A stretch of DNA of 64,000 nt, taken from JAAYBF01 sp963716445 (GTDB lineage: Bacteria > Actinomycetota > Thermoleophilia > Solirubrobacterales > Thermoleophilaceae). The DNA is taken from positions 2,536,125-2,600,124 of the forward strand of contig OY970313.1 in assembly GCA_963716445.1 (NCBI GenBank), read 5' to 3'. Below, piece after piece: positions 31,818 through 39,378 of the stretch (position 1 is the first letter of the stretch; each line of letters starts with the position of its first letter). The notes beneath the pieces were generated by a model. It made no database searches, was not told the origin of the DNA, and saw only the letters and a program-made list of their open reading frames with translations. The position numbers were made by a program, and so were the translations under genes.

Positions 31818-32624
31818 GTGGGCCAGGTTTCACACGACTTCCTCGCGCAGTTCCGTCGCGCCTGGCACGTCACCAGCCGCTGGCTGCCGCAGGGCTGGAT
31901 CGACGCGCTGCGCCAGCTCGCGCTGTTCGCCGGCGCCTACTACCTCTACCGGCTCGTGCGCGGCCTGGTCGACGGCCAGGCGACGATCGCCTTCGAGAAC
32001 GCGCGCACGCTGGTCGACGTCGAGCGGACGCTCGGCCTCTTCTTCGAGCCGGGCCTGCAGGCCTGGGCGCAGGGCGAGGAGTGGATCGTCACGGGCGCGA
32101 ACTGGATGTACGTCAACTCGCACTTCGTGATCACGACGACGTTCCTGATCTGGCTCTACATCTTCCGCAACCGCTCCTACTACTACGTGCGCAACATGTT
32201 CCTGATCGCGATGGGGCTCGCGCTCGTCGGCTACATGGCCTTCCCGACCGCGCCGCCGCGCTACATGCCGGAGTGGGGCTTCACCGACACCGTCGCGAGC
32301 TTCGTAGGGCCGCAGGCCGAGGCGAGCGCGAACGTCCTCTACAACCCGTTTGCGGCGGTTCCCTCGATGCACGTCGCCTTCGCGCTGATGATCGGCATCC
32401 CGGCGATGCGGATCGTCAAGAGCCGCCCGGCGAAGGTCGTGTGGGCCTTCTACCCCGCCGTCGTCACCTTCGTCGTCGTCGTGACCGCCAACCACTTCTG
32501 GCTCGACGCCGCGCTCGGGGCGCTCGTCGCGGCGATCTCGGCCTGGGGCGCCTCCTATGCGCTCGGACGGGCGCGTCCGGAGGCCTGGGCCTGGCGCAGC
32601 GGCCGCGCCCGAGCGGTGGCCTAG
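31818..32624 (+). CDS. PAP2-superfamily membrane protein (Aur1/Ipt1-like phosphatase or transferase)
   Basis: This 268-residue integral membrane protein has about six hydrophobic segments. The PAP2 motifs are NPFAAVPSMHVAFAL (catalytic Pro-Ser-Met-His) and TANHFWLDAALG (second catalytic His, then Asp). The Aur1/Ipt1-type branch includes inositol phosphotransferases and lipid phosphatases. The gene ends in a one-base overlap with the PIP synthase gene (TAGTG). A role in phosphatidylinositol-phosphate metabolism, for example removing the phosphate from PIP, is therefore an attractive but unproven inference. The start is a GTG. Confidence 0.85.
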   Translation: MGQVSHDFLAQFRRAWHVTSRWLPQGWIDALRQLALFAGAYYLYRLVRGLVDGQATIAFENARTLVDVERTLGLFFEPGLQAWAQGEEWIVTGANWMYVNSHFVITTTFLIWLYIFRNRSYYYVRNMFLIAMGLALVGYMAFPTAPPRYMPEWGFTDTVASFVGPQAEASANVLYNPFAAVPSMHVAFALMIGIPAMRIVKSRPAKVVWAFYPAVVTFVVVVTANHFWLDAALGALVAAISAWGASYALGRARPEAWAWRSGRARAVA

Positions 32625-33379
32625 TGGCGCCCGAGCGCGACGCCTCGAGCCGCACGACCGACGCCGCAGCGCGAGGTCGGGGCGAAAACGACTCCGCGGG
32701 CAGGGCCGCCAGCCCGGGGGACCGCTCGACCGCCGGGCGTAGGAACGGCGCGGTCGGCGGCGCCACGCCGCGCGGTCGGCGCACCGCCGAGATGCGCGCC
32801 GTGGCGCGCAACCGGCTGATCGAGTCGCGCCTGACGCCGAACGCGATCTCGATGACCGGCCTGGCCGGCAACGTCGTCGCGGCAGTCCTCGTCACGCAGC
32901 GCTACTTCTTCCTCGCCGGCGTCGCCTTCGTCCTCGGCTCCGTCATGGACACGCTCGACGGCCGCTACTCGCGGATGTCCGGCAAGGGCACGCCGTTCGG
33001 CGCCTTCCTCGACTCGACGCTCGACCGCGTCGAGGAGGGCATCGTGCTGACCGCCGTCGGCGCCTACTTCGCCTCGCGCGGCGACGAGCTCGCCGTGGCG
33101 GCGGTCGTCGTGGCCGTCCTGTTCTCGCTGATGGTCAGCTACACACGCGCCCGCGCCGAGGCGCTCGGGGTCGAGTGCAAGGTCGGCCTGGCGACGCGCC
33201 CGGTGCGCGTCGTGATTCTCTCGGCCGGCCTGCTCTTCGCCAAGGGCGCGGGGCTCGGCGACTTCGAGCTGCTCGAGCCGGCCGTCTACGTGCTCGCCGG
33301 GCTCGCCGTCGTGACGACGTTCCAGCGCATCGCCCACGTCCGCCGCGCGCTCAACGCGTCGGCCGGCGCGCTGGCCTGA
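32624..33379 (+). CDS. CDP-alcohol phosphatidyltransferase, probable phosphatidylinositol-phosphate synthase
   Basis: This 251-residue membrane protein carries the CDP-alcohol phosphotransferase signature D-x2-DG-x2-(A)R-x8-G-x3-D-x3-D as MDTLDGRYSRMSGKGTPFGA followed by FLDSTLD. Ser replaces the usual Ala. SYTRARAEALG matches the SYxxARAE segment of mycobacterial PIP synthase, which joins CDP-diacylglycerol and inositol-3-phosphate. The inositol-3-phosphate synthase gene follows, supporting this assignment over phosphatidylglycerophosphate synthase. A basic, low-complexity N-terminal extension of about 60 residues precedes the first helix. The GTG start overlaps the PAP2 stop by one base. 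Confidence 0.85.
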   Translation: MAPERDASSRTTDAAARGRGENDSAGRAASPGDRSTAGRRNGAVGGATPRGRRTAEMRAVARNRLIESRLTPNAISMTGLAGNVVAAVLVTQRYFFLAGVAFVLGSVMDTLDGRYSRMSGKGTPFGAFLDSTLDRVEEGIVLTAVGAYFASRGDELAVAAVVVAVLFSLMVSYTRARAEALGVECKVGLATRPVRVVILSAGLLFAKGAGLGDFELLEPAVYVLAGLAVVTTFQRIAHVRRALNASAGALA

Positions 33380-33444
33380 ATGCCGCGCAGCCGCTACCTT
33401 TGCACCACCGTCCGCCTCCCCGAGGCACGGCGGCGCGTGTAACA

Positions 33445-33497
33445 CGAACCGGCGTTCGGGGTTGGTGTCCAGGCGTGCCGGCCCCGGGTAGGCCGGC
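33445..33497 (+). other. Two hairpins in the leader of the inositol phosphate synthase gene
   Basis: A short hairpin (CGAAC, loop CGGC, GTTCG at 33445-33458) is followed by a GCCGGCC/GGCCGGC stem (33477-33483 and 33491-33497) and then a 20-base pyrimidine tract. The second resembles an intrinsic terminator 42 bases before the ino1 start. It could end the upstream transcript or act as an attenuator. Confidence 0.45.
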
Positions 33498-33538
33498 TCT
33501 TCTCTTCCCTTCTTCTCCTAGATCACCACGGAGGCTCT

Positions 33539-34705
33539 GTGAGCAACAACGGTCCCAGCAACGGCGCGTCGCGCTACCAAGCCGAGAAGGTGCGTGTGGC
33601 GATCGTCGGCGTCGGCAACTGCGCCTCGGCCTTCGTGCAGGGCGTCGAGTACTACAAGGACGCCGACCCCAACGAGGCCGTCCCCGGCCTGATGCACGTC
33701 GACCTCGGCGGCTACCACGTCCGCGACATCGAGTTCACGGCCGCCTTCGACATCGACTCCGAGAAGGTCGGCAAGGACCTCTCCGAGGCGATCTGGTCGG
33801 GCCAGAACAACACGATCAAGTTCTCCGACGTGCCGCACCTCGACGTGCCCGTCCACCGCGGCATGACCCACGACGGGCTCGGCAAGTACCTCAAGGAGAA
33901 GATCACGAAGGCCCCCGGCGAGACCGCCGACATCGTCCAGATCCTCAAGGACACGAAGACCGACGTCGTCGTCTCCTACCTGCCGGTCGGCTCCGAGGAC
34001 GCGACCAAGTGGTACGTCGAGCAGGTGCTCGAGGCCGGCTGCGGCTTCGTCAACTGCATCCCGGTCTTCATCGCGCGCGAGGAGTACTGGGGCAACCGCT
34101 TCGCGAAGAAGGGCCTGCCGATCGTCGGCGACGACATCAAGTCGCAGGTCGGGGCGACGATCGTCCACCGCCAGCTCGCCCGCCTGTTCGGCGACCGCGG
34201 CGTGAAGATGATGCGCACGTCGCAGCTCAACGTCGGCGGCAACATGGACTTCTACAACATGCTCGAGCGCGAGCGGCTGGAGTCCAAGAAGATCTCCAAG
34301 ACCAACGCGGTCACGTCGATCATGGACCACGAGCTGCCCAAGGACGACGTCTACATCGGCCCGTCCGACTACGTGCCGTGGCTGACCGACCGCAAGTGGG
34401 CGCACATCCGCGTCGAGGGCCAGGCCTTCGGCGACGTGCCGCTCAACGTCGAGCTCAAGCTCGAGGTCTGGGACTCGCCGAACTCCGCCGGCATCGTCAT
34501 CGACGCGACGCGCTGCTGCAAGCTCGCGCTGAACAAGGGGATCGGCGGCCCGCTCGAGGCGCCGAGCTCCTACCTGATGAAGTCGCCGCCGGTGCAGGTG
34601 CCGGACTCGATCGCCCGCGAGGACACCGAGGCGTTCATCGCCGAGCACGGCGGCGCGCCGAAGCTGCCTGGCGGCGCCAGGGTCGAGGAGACGACCGAGG
34701 CGTAG
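33539..34705 (+). CDS. ino1: Inositol-3-phosphate synthase
   Basis: This NAD-dependent enzyme turns glucose-6-phosphate into myo-inositol-3-phosphate, the first step of inositol synthesis. The 388-residue protein has the Rossmann start VAIVGVGNCASAFVQG, then YLPVGSEDATKWYVEQ, and the catalytic region GDDIKSQVGATIVHRQLARL with LNVGGNMDFYNML. DSPNSAGIVIDATRCCKLAL is also present. Its length matches the actinobacterial form. The GTG start has a GGAGG ribosome binding site four bases upstream, so unlike many neighbours it is not leaderless. It probably supplies the headgroup for the upstream PIP synthase. Confidence 0.96.
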   Translation: MSNNGPSNGASRYQAEKVRVAIVGVGNCASAFVQGVEYYKDADPNEAVPGLMHVDLGGYHVRDIEFTAAFDIDSEKVGKDLSEAIWSGQNNTIKFSDVPHLDVPVHRGMTHDGLGKYLKEKITKAPGETADIVQILKDTKTDVVVSYLPVGSEDATKWYVEQVLEAGCGFVNCIPVFIAREEYWGNRFAKKGLPIVGDDIKSQVGATIVHRQLARLFGDRGVKMMRTSQLNVGGNMDFYNMLERERLESKKISKTNAVTSIMDHELPKDDVYIGPSDYVPWLTDRKWAHIRVEGQAFGDVPLNVELKLEVWDSPNSAGIVIDATRCCKLALNKGIGGPLEAPSSYLMKSPPVQVPDSIAREDTEAFIAEHGGAPKLPGGARVEETTEA

Positions 34706-34748
34706 CCGCCGCGGAGGGGCGTCGCCGAGCTGCGGAGGGGTGGGGTCT

Positions 34749-34754
34749 TATCCT
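34749..34754 (+). promoter_or_regulatory. Putative -10 box of the GT4-PHP fusion gene (leaderless)
   Basis: TATCCT ends eight bases before the GTG at 34763. Confidence 0.5.
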
Positions 34755-34762
34755 GCGTCGCC

Positions 34763-36670
34763 GTGGCTGGCGAGCGGTTCTCCATTGCCCAGGTCACTCC
34801 CTACGCCTGGGAGCAGGACCACGACGTCAACCGCTTCGTCGAACGGCTGTCGGGTGAGCTGAGGGAGCGCGGGCACCGGGTCGTGACGGTGGCGCCGTCG
34901 GACTCGCGCAAGCTCGTCCGCGAGGGGCGGGCGCGCGTCAGGGCGCTGGCGAGCGGGGACCAGCAGGCGCTGTTCGACGGCGATGTGCTCGCGGTCGGCC
35001 AGAGCCTCCCGTTCCGGCGCCGGGGGAGCGTGGCGCTGCCGCTCGACGTGTCGCGCACGCTGGAGGACCTGCTGGGCAATGCGCAGCTCGACTTCGTCCA
35101 CGTGCACGAGCCGTTCGCGCCGAGCGCGGCGTCGGCGGCGCTGCGCCACTCGCGGACGCTGAACGTCGGGACCTTTCACGGGGCGACCGAGCGGTTCCTC
35201 TCGACCCAGGTGGCGCGCCGCGTGGTGCAGCTGCTGTTCGGCCGGCTCGACGCGCGGACGGCGAGCTCCGTCGCCACGCGCGACCTACTCGAGCGGTTCT
35301 TCGCGGCTCCCCACGCCGTCGTGCCGCCGGGCGCCGACGTGCTCGACCGGGTGCGCCGCGACGGGGCGCCGGAGATCCTCTACTCGGCCGACGAGGATCG
35401 CGGGGCGCTGCGGGTGTTCATGCGCGCGCTGCGCAAGCTGCCGGTCGAGCTCGACTGGACGGCGACGGTGTGGCTGCCCGATCCCGCCGCGACGACGTCG
35501 CCGCTCGAGCTCCCCCGCCGCCTGCGCGACCGCGTGCGACTTGCCGGGCCCGCGGACGGGACGGAGGCGGATCACCTCGCGCGCGCCTCGATCGCGGTCG
35601 CGGCGTCGACCGGCGTCGCGCCCTCGCCGCAGCTCGTCTTGAGGGCGCTCGGCGCCGGCGCGGTGCCGGTGGTCGCCCAGCTGCCGCAGTACGAGGAGTT
35701 GCTCGACGACGGCGAGCTTGGCCTGCTGTTCCAGCCCCGCGACGGCGTGACCCTGGCGGCGCAGCTCGAGCGGCTGCTGTCCGAGCCGGCGCTGATGAGC
35801 AGGTTCGCGAAGGCGGGCGACGCGGTGCGCGACAGCCTCTCGTGGTCACGCGTCGCGGACGAGCTCGAGACGATCTACCAGACGACGGCGGCGCGCCGGC
35901 ACGATCCGACGGGAAGGCCGGAGCTGCGCAGGCGGCTGGCGAAGCGAGAGTTCGTCCACGTCGACCTGCACATGCACACCGACCACTCGAGCGACTGCGC
36001 GACGCCGGCGGCGACCTTGCTGGCGGCCGCGAAGGGGGCGGGGCTCGGCGCGATCGCGGTCACCGACCACAACGAGGTGTCGGGGGCCCACGAGGCGCGC
36101 GAGCTGGCGCGCCAGATGGACGGCATCGAGGTGATCGTCGCCGAGGAGGTGAAGACCGCCGACCAGGGCGAGGTGATCGGCCTGTTCATCGAGGAGAAGA
36201 TCCCGCGCGGGATGACGCTGGAGGAGACGATCGCCGCGATCCGCGCCCAGGGCGGCCTGGTCTACGTGCCGCATCCCTTCGACCGGATGCACTCGGTGCC
36301 CGACTACGAGCACCTGCTCGACGTCGTCGAGGACATCGACGCGATCGAGGTCTTCAACCCGCGCGTGGCGTTCTCGGCGTTCAACGAGGAGGCAGCGCGC
36401 TTCGCCGAGAAGTACCGGATCGTCGCCGGCGCGGGGTCGGACAGCCACGTCGCCGCCGGGCTCGGCTCGGTCAAGATCCGGATGCGCGCGTTCGACGGTC
36501 CGGACGAGTTCCTCGAGTCGCTGCGCGACGCCGACATCGTCCGCAAGCGCCAGTCGCTGCTCTACGTCCAGGCGCTGAAGTTCATCCAGACGAGGGCCAC
36601 GCCGGAGGCCGCGCGGCGGCGCACCGCCAAGCCGGGCGCCGGCGCCGCGCGCGCCGGTCGCGGCGCCTGA
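34763..36670 (+). CDS. GT4 glycosyltransferase fused to a C-terminal PHP phosphoesterase domain
   Basis: This 635-residue protein has two parts. Residues 1-385 look like a GT-B glycosyltransferase of family 4: a QVTPYAWEQDHDVNRFVERL start, FVHVHEPFAPSAASAALR, then VNVGTFHGATERF-like and QLVLRALGAGAVPVVAQLPQ in the donor half. Residues from about 395 onward are a PHP domain with metal ligands in DLHMHTDHSSDC, AVTDHNEVSGA, VYVPHPFDRM and GAGSDSHV. The GT half resembles the PimA-type acceptor side, and it lies next to PI synthesis genes. The fused phosphoesterase could act on a phosphoinositol or sugar phosphate. The function is inferred only. Confidence 0.85.
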   Translation: MAGERFSIAQVTPYAWEQDHDVNRFVERLSGELRERGHRVVTVAPSDSRKLVREGRARVRALASGDQQALFDGDVLAVGQSLPFRRRGSVALPLDVSRTLEDLLGNAQLDFVHVHEPFAPSAASAALRHSRTLNVGTFHGATERFLSTQVARRVVQLLFGRLDARTASSVATRDLLERFFAAPHAVVPPGADVLDRVRRDGAPEILYSADEDRGALRVFMRALRKLPVELDWTATVWLPDPAATTSPLELPRRLRDRVRLAGPADGTEADHLARASIAVAASTGVAPSPQLVLRALGAGAVPVVAQLPQYEELLDDGELGLLFQPRDGVTLAAQLERLLSEPALMSRFAKAGDAVRDSLSWSRVADELETIYQTTAARRHDPTGRPELRRRLAKREFVHVDLHMHTDHSSDCATPAATLLAAAKGAGLGAIAVTDHNEVSGAHEARELARQMDGIEVIVAEEVKTADQGEVIGLFIEEKIPRGMTLEETIAAIRAQGGLVYVPHPFDRMHSVPDYEHLLDVVEDIDAIEVFNPRVAFSAFNEEAARFAEKYRIVAGAGSDSHVAAGLGSVKIRMRAFDGPDEFLESLRDADIVRKRQSLLYVQALKFIQTRATPEAARRRTAKPGAGAARAGRGA

Positions 36671-36764
36671 GCTCGCCCTGAGCGAGGCGGGCCGGACGTC
36701 GTAATGGTGGACATCGGCTGCTTCGTGAGCGAAGCGCTGGAGCCGGGCGCCGGGGTCCGCCAAG

Positions 36765-37448
36765 ATGGGATCGACACCCCGACCAAAGCAACGAACGATG
36801 CAGCCAAGAGGACAGCGCCCGGGACCGTCAAATCCATCCGGCGTGCCGGCAACCGACGACGAGATCCGCGAGAAGTACCTCGAGCGAGCGATCCGCGAGC
36901 TCAACCAGCTGACCCACGAGATCCAGAACTGCGACCTCTGCCCGCGCGGCAGCCTGATGCCGGTGCTCGGCTCGGGCCATCCGCAGGCCGACGTCTTCAT
37001 GCTGAAGTTCGCGCCGCGCCCGTCGGAGATCGAGGAGGGCGTCGCCTTCTACGGCCGCGCGGGCGGCGCGCTGATGAAGAGCTTCAAGCGGCTCGGCATC
37101 GATCCGCTCGCCGTCTACGGCACCGTGTTCGTCAAGTGCCCGGTGTCCGACACCGACCTCTCCGCGCCCGAGTGCAAGGCGCGCGTGCTCGACGAGCTGG
37201 CCGTCGTGCAGCCGCGGATCGTCGTCGTGATGGGCGAGGAGGCGCGCGAGGAGCTCAACGCGCTGCAGGTGCCGCTCGCCGCCGAGGTCAGCGGCGAGCC
37301 CGGCAAGATCCAGAAGCTCACCGCGAGCTGCGACGCCCTCTACGTCCCGGACATCGACGCCTCGCTCGACGACGAGCGCTCCAAGCGCGCCTTCTGGAGC
37401 GCCTTCCGCTCGCTCGGCGACTGGTACGCCGACTTCCCGCCGTATTAG
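36765..37448 (+). CDS. UDG-superfamily protein with altered catalytic motifs
   Basis: This 227-residue protein is related to family 4/5 Fe-S uracil-DNA glycosylases. The four cluster cysteines are visible: CDLC near residue 57-60, the Cys of FVKCPVS, and the Cys of APECKAR. The middle motif YGRAGGALMKSF matches the usual FVGRAG. However the first active-site loop (GEAPG/GEGPGEEED in known enzymes) is replaced by KFAPRPSEIEEG. The second (HPS/HPA) is replaced by LYVPDIDAS, with no His. It may therefore be a DNA-binding protein or an enzyme with another activity. The start could instead be the ATG at 36798. Confidence 0.75.
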   Translation: MGSTPRPKQRTMQPRGQRPGPSNPSGVPATDDEIREKYLERAIRELNQLTHEIQNCDLCPRGSLMPVLGSGHPQADVFMLKFAPRPSEIEEGVAFYGRAGGALMKSFKRLGIDPLAVYGTVFVKCPVSDTDLSAPECKARVLDELAVVQPRIVVVMGEEAREELNALQVPLAAEVSGEPGKIQKLTASCDALYVPDIDASLDDERSKRAFWSAFRSLGDWYADFPPY

Positions 37449-37471
37449 GTTCTTAATTAGGTTCCTACACA

Positions 37472-37489
37472 GGGCGCCAACCGGCGCCC
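37472..37489 (+). terminator. Hairpin after the UDG-like gene
   Basis: GGGCGCC and GGCGCCC form a perfect 7-bp stem with a 4-base AACC loop, 24 bases after the stop codon. It merges into the first unit of the tandem repeat. There is no U-tract. Confidence 0.4.
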
Positions 37490-37632
37490 CCTAGCCTGAG
37501 GTGGCGTCGCTCGGCCGGCCCCCGGTGGACGCCGAACCGCGCCCCCCTGGCCTGAGGTGGCGTCGCTCGGCCGGTCCCGGGTGAACGCCAAACGGCGCGC
37601 TGGCCCTCGCTTCGAGTGGCGTCGCCGGGCAT
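37475..37632. repeat. 56-bp tandem repeat, about 2.8 copies
   Basis: Three units begin at 37475, 37530 and 37586 (CGCCAACC, CGCCGAACC, CGCCAAAC). Each is followed by a C-rich run and then CCTGAGGTGGCGTCGCTCGG, with only a few changes between units 1 and 2. Unit 3 is diverged and truncated. They fill most of the 237-base gap between the UDG-like gene and the USP-like gene. Confidence 0.8.
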
Positions 37633-37685
37633 GGCCCTTTGCTCGGCGGGGTAGGTCTGGAGGGAGAGGCGATCTAGGAGGAGCC

Positions 37686-38111
37686 ATGGCGAAGGTGCTG
37701 GTGGTCGCGAATCAGACCGCCGAGTCGGATGAGCTGCTGGGGGCGCTGCGTGAGCGCGCGGGGCGTGGGGACTGCGAGTTCACGTTGCTGATCCCCGCCA
37801 CGCCGCACGGGCTCCAGTGGGCGGCGAACATGGATGCCGACGCGGCAAAGGCGGAGGCGAAGGATCACCGCGACGCGCTGAGCGCGCGGCTGCGTGGCGC
37901 GGGAATCGACGTGGCGGACACGATCGTCGGGGACCCGGACCCGCTCGGCGCGATCCAGGACGCCTGCAACCTCGGTAGCTACGACGAGCTGATCGTCTCG
38001 ATGCTGCCTCACCACATCTCCAAGTGGCTGCACCTCGATCTGCCGCGCAAGGCGGCCCACGCGACTGGCCTGCCGGTCACGACCGTGGAGGCGAAGGCCG
38101 CCCAGGTCTAG
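37686..38111 (+). CDS. Universal-stress-protein-like small protein
   Basis: This 141-residue protein has a Rossmann-like alternation. It begins KVLVVANQTAESDELLGAL, has EFTLLIPATPHGL, a helical region with AEAKDHRDALSARLR, IVGDPDPLGAIQDACN, DELIVSMLPHHISKWLHLDL, and ends ATGLPVTTVE. This layout and the ending resemble universal stress proteins, but the classical G-x2-G-x9-GS ATP motif is not clear. The ATG has a strong AGGAGGAGCC ribosome binding site. Its stop shares the CTAG bases with the convergent DUF480 gene. Confidence 0.7.
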   Translation: MAKVLVVANQTAESDELLGALRERAGRGDCEFTLLIPATPHGLQWAANMDADAAKAEAKDHRDALSARLRGAGIDVADTIVGDPDPLGAIQDACNLGSYDELIVSMLPHHISKWLHLDLPRKAAHATGLPVTTVEAKAAQV

Positions 38112-38848
38112 GCGCCGAGCAGGTCCTCGAGCCGTGCGATCCGCTCGCGGAGCTCGGCGACCTCGCGCTCGAGGCGGTCGGTGCGACCGGCTTCGTCGCC
38201 GTCCTCGGCCCTGTCGCGGTTGCCGGTGCCGGCTCCCTCAGCGACCGTCGCCGCCGACGCTTCCGACGCGCGAGCGGTGAGCGCATCGGCGAGCGCCGCT
38301 GTCGCCGGCGCGGCTTCGACTGGGGCGGCCTCGTCCGCGCCGCCGTCGAGCAGCTGGACGTAGCGCTGCTCCTTCTGGCCCGGGCGGCGCGGCAGGCGCG
38401 CGACCAGCTCGCGGTCGATCAGGCGCTCGAGCGTCTGCTCCACCGCAGCCAGATCGGCGAACCCGTGGAGGCGGTCGGTGCGCTGCTTGAGCTCGCCGGG
38501 GGTCTGGGGGCCGCGCAGCATCAGGACGGCGAGCAGCGACAGCTCGTCGGGACCCAGCCCGAGCGCCTCGTCGAAGAGGTGGCGGTACTTGCGCGCGCGG
38601 CTGCCGGCGCCGCTGGCCAGGCGGGTCCAGCCGCGCCGGCCAAGACACTCGAGCGCGTCGAGCACGGTGTGCTCGTCGTAGTCGACCACCGGGTCGCGGT
38701 TGGTCGCCTGGTTGCAGGCGAGCCGCAGCGAGTTGACGCTCAGCGGGTAGGCGTCGGGGGTCGTGCGGCGCTTCTCGATCAGCGCGCCGAGCACGCGCAG
38801 CTCGGCGGCGTCCGGCGGGTTCGGCCCCGGGTAGTAGGCGGCGGTCAT
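38108..38848 (-). CDS. DUF480 (YceH-like) family protein
   Basis: This 246-residue protein matches the YceH/DUF480 family: ELRVLGALIEKRRTTPDAYP, NSLRLACNQATNRDPVV, RKYRHLFDEALGL, and LLMLRGPQTPGELKQRT-like segments forming two winged-helix domains. A low-complexity Ala/Glu linker (about residues 165-215) leads to a short C-terminal coiled coil with LEREVAELRERIARLE. The family function is not established. The gene is convergent with the USP-like gene, and their stop codons overlap. Confidence 0.88.
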   Translation of the reverse strand: MTAAYYPGPNPPDAAELRVLGALIEKRRTTPDAYPLSVNSLRLACNQATNRDPVVDYDEHTVLDALECLGRRGWTRLASGAGSRARKYRHLFDEALGLGPDELSLLAVLMLRGPQTPGELKQRTDRLHGFADLAAVEQTLERLIDRELVARLPRRPGQKEQRYVQLLDGGADEAAPVEAAPATAALADALTARASEASAATVAEGAGTGNRDRAEDGDEAGRTDRLEREVAELRERIARLEDLLGA

Positions 38849-38891
38849 GGGCCGGCTTGGGCGGCGGTCGGTAGCGGCGCTGCCGGGACGG

Positions 38892-39314
38892 CTACTGCAC
38901 CGTCAACGAGCCACGCTGGTTCGAGTGGATCGTGCAGTGGTAGTCGATCTCGCCCGCAGCGTCGACCTTCTGCTCGAAGCTGTCCCCCGGCTCGATGGTG
39001 CCCGAGTCGAAGTCCGCCCCCGCCCCGCTCTCCTTGGTGACCGTGTGCGGCAGGTTGCCGGTGTTCGTCCACTTCACCGTGGCGCCCTTCTGGACGGTCT
39101 GCTCGCGCGGCTCGTAGTCGATGTCGACGATCTCGATCGCGACCGCCTTCTTGGCCGGCGCGGCGCCCCCCGAGCCGCCGGCCTGCTCCGTCGTGGCGGT
39201 CTGCTCGGTCGTGGCGGCGTTCCCGCCGGAGTCGCCCTCGTCGTCGTCCCCGCAGCCGGCGGCGACCAGGCCGAGGACGAGACATGCGCAGAACAGTGCA
39301 AGCAGCTTCTTCAT
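38892..39314 (-). CDS. Cupredoxin-domain lipoprotein (plastocyanin-like)
   Basis: This 140-residue secreted lipoprotein has a signal peptide with lipobox LVAAGC, an acidic linker, then a cupredoxin domain. Copper ligands are visible as His in GNLPHTV, Cys in DYHCTIH and His three residues later. The usual axial Met three residues after that His is Gln in SNQRG, as in stellacyanins. It probably carries electrons at the outer face of the membrane. The ATG has a GGAGG ribosome binding site. It stands alone between DUF480 and argF. Confidence 0.85.
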   Translation of the reverse strand: MKKLLALFCACLVLGLVAAGCGDDDEGDSGGNAATTEQTATTEQAGGSGGAAPAKKAVAIEIVDIDYEPREQTVQKGATVKWTNTGNLPHTVTKESGAGADFDSGTIEPGDSFEQKVDAAGEIDYHCTIHSNQRGSLTVQ

Positions 39315-39378
39315 GTCGGGACCTCCTACGGGGACGAGGGCGAGAACAGCGTACCGCCGGGCGGACCGGCGGTGAAGG

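Noticed and set aside
37475..37632. CRISPR array
   Set aside because: The units are contiguous 56-bp tandem repeats with no unique spacers, and no cas genes are nearby.
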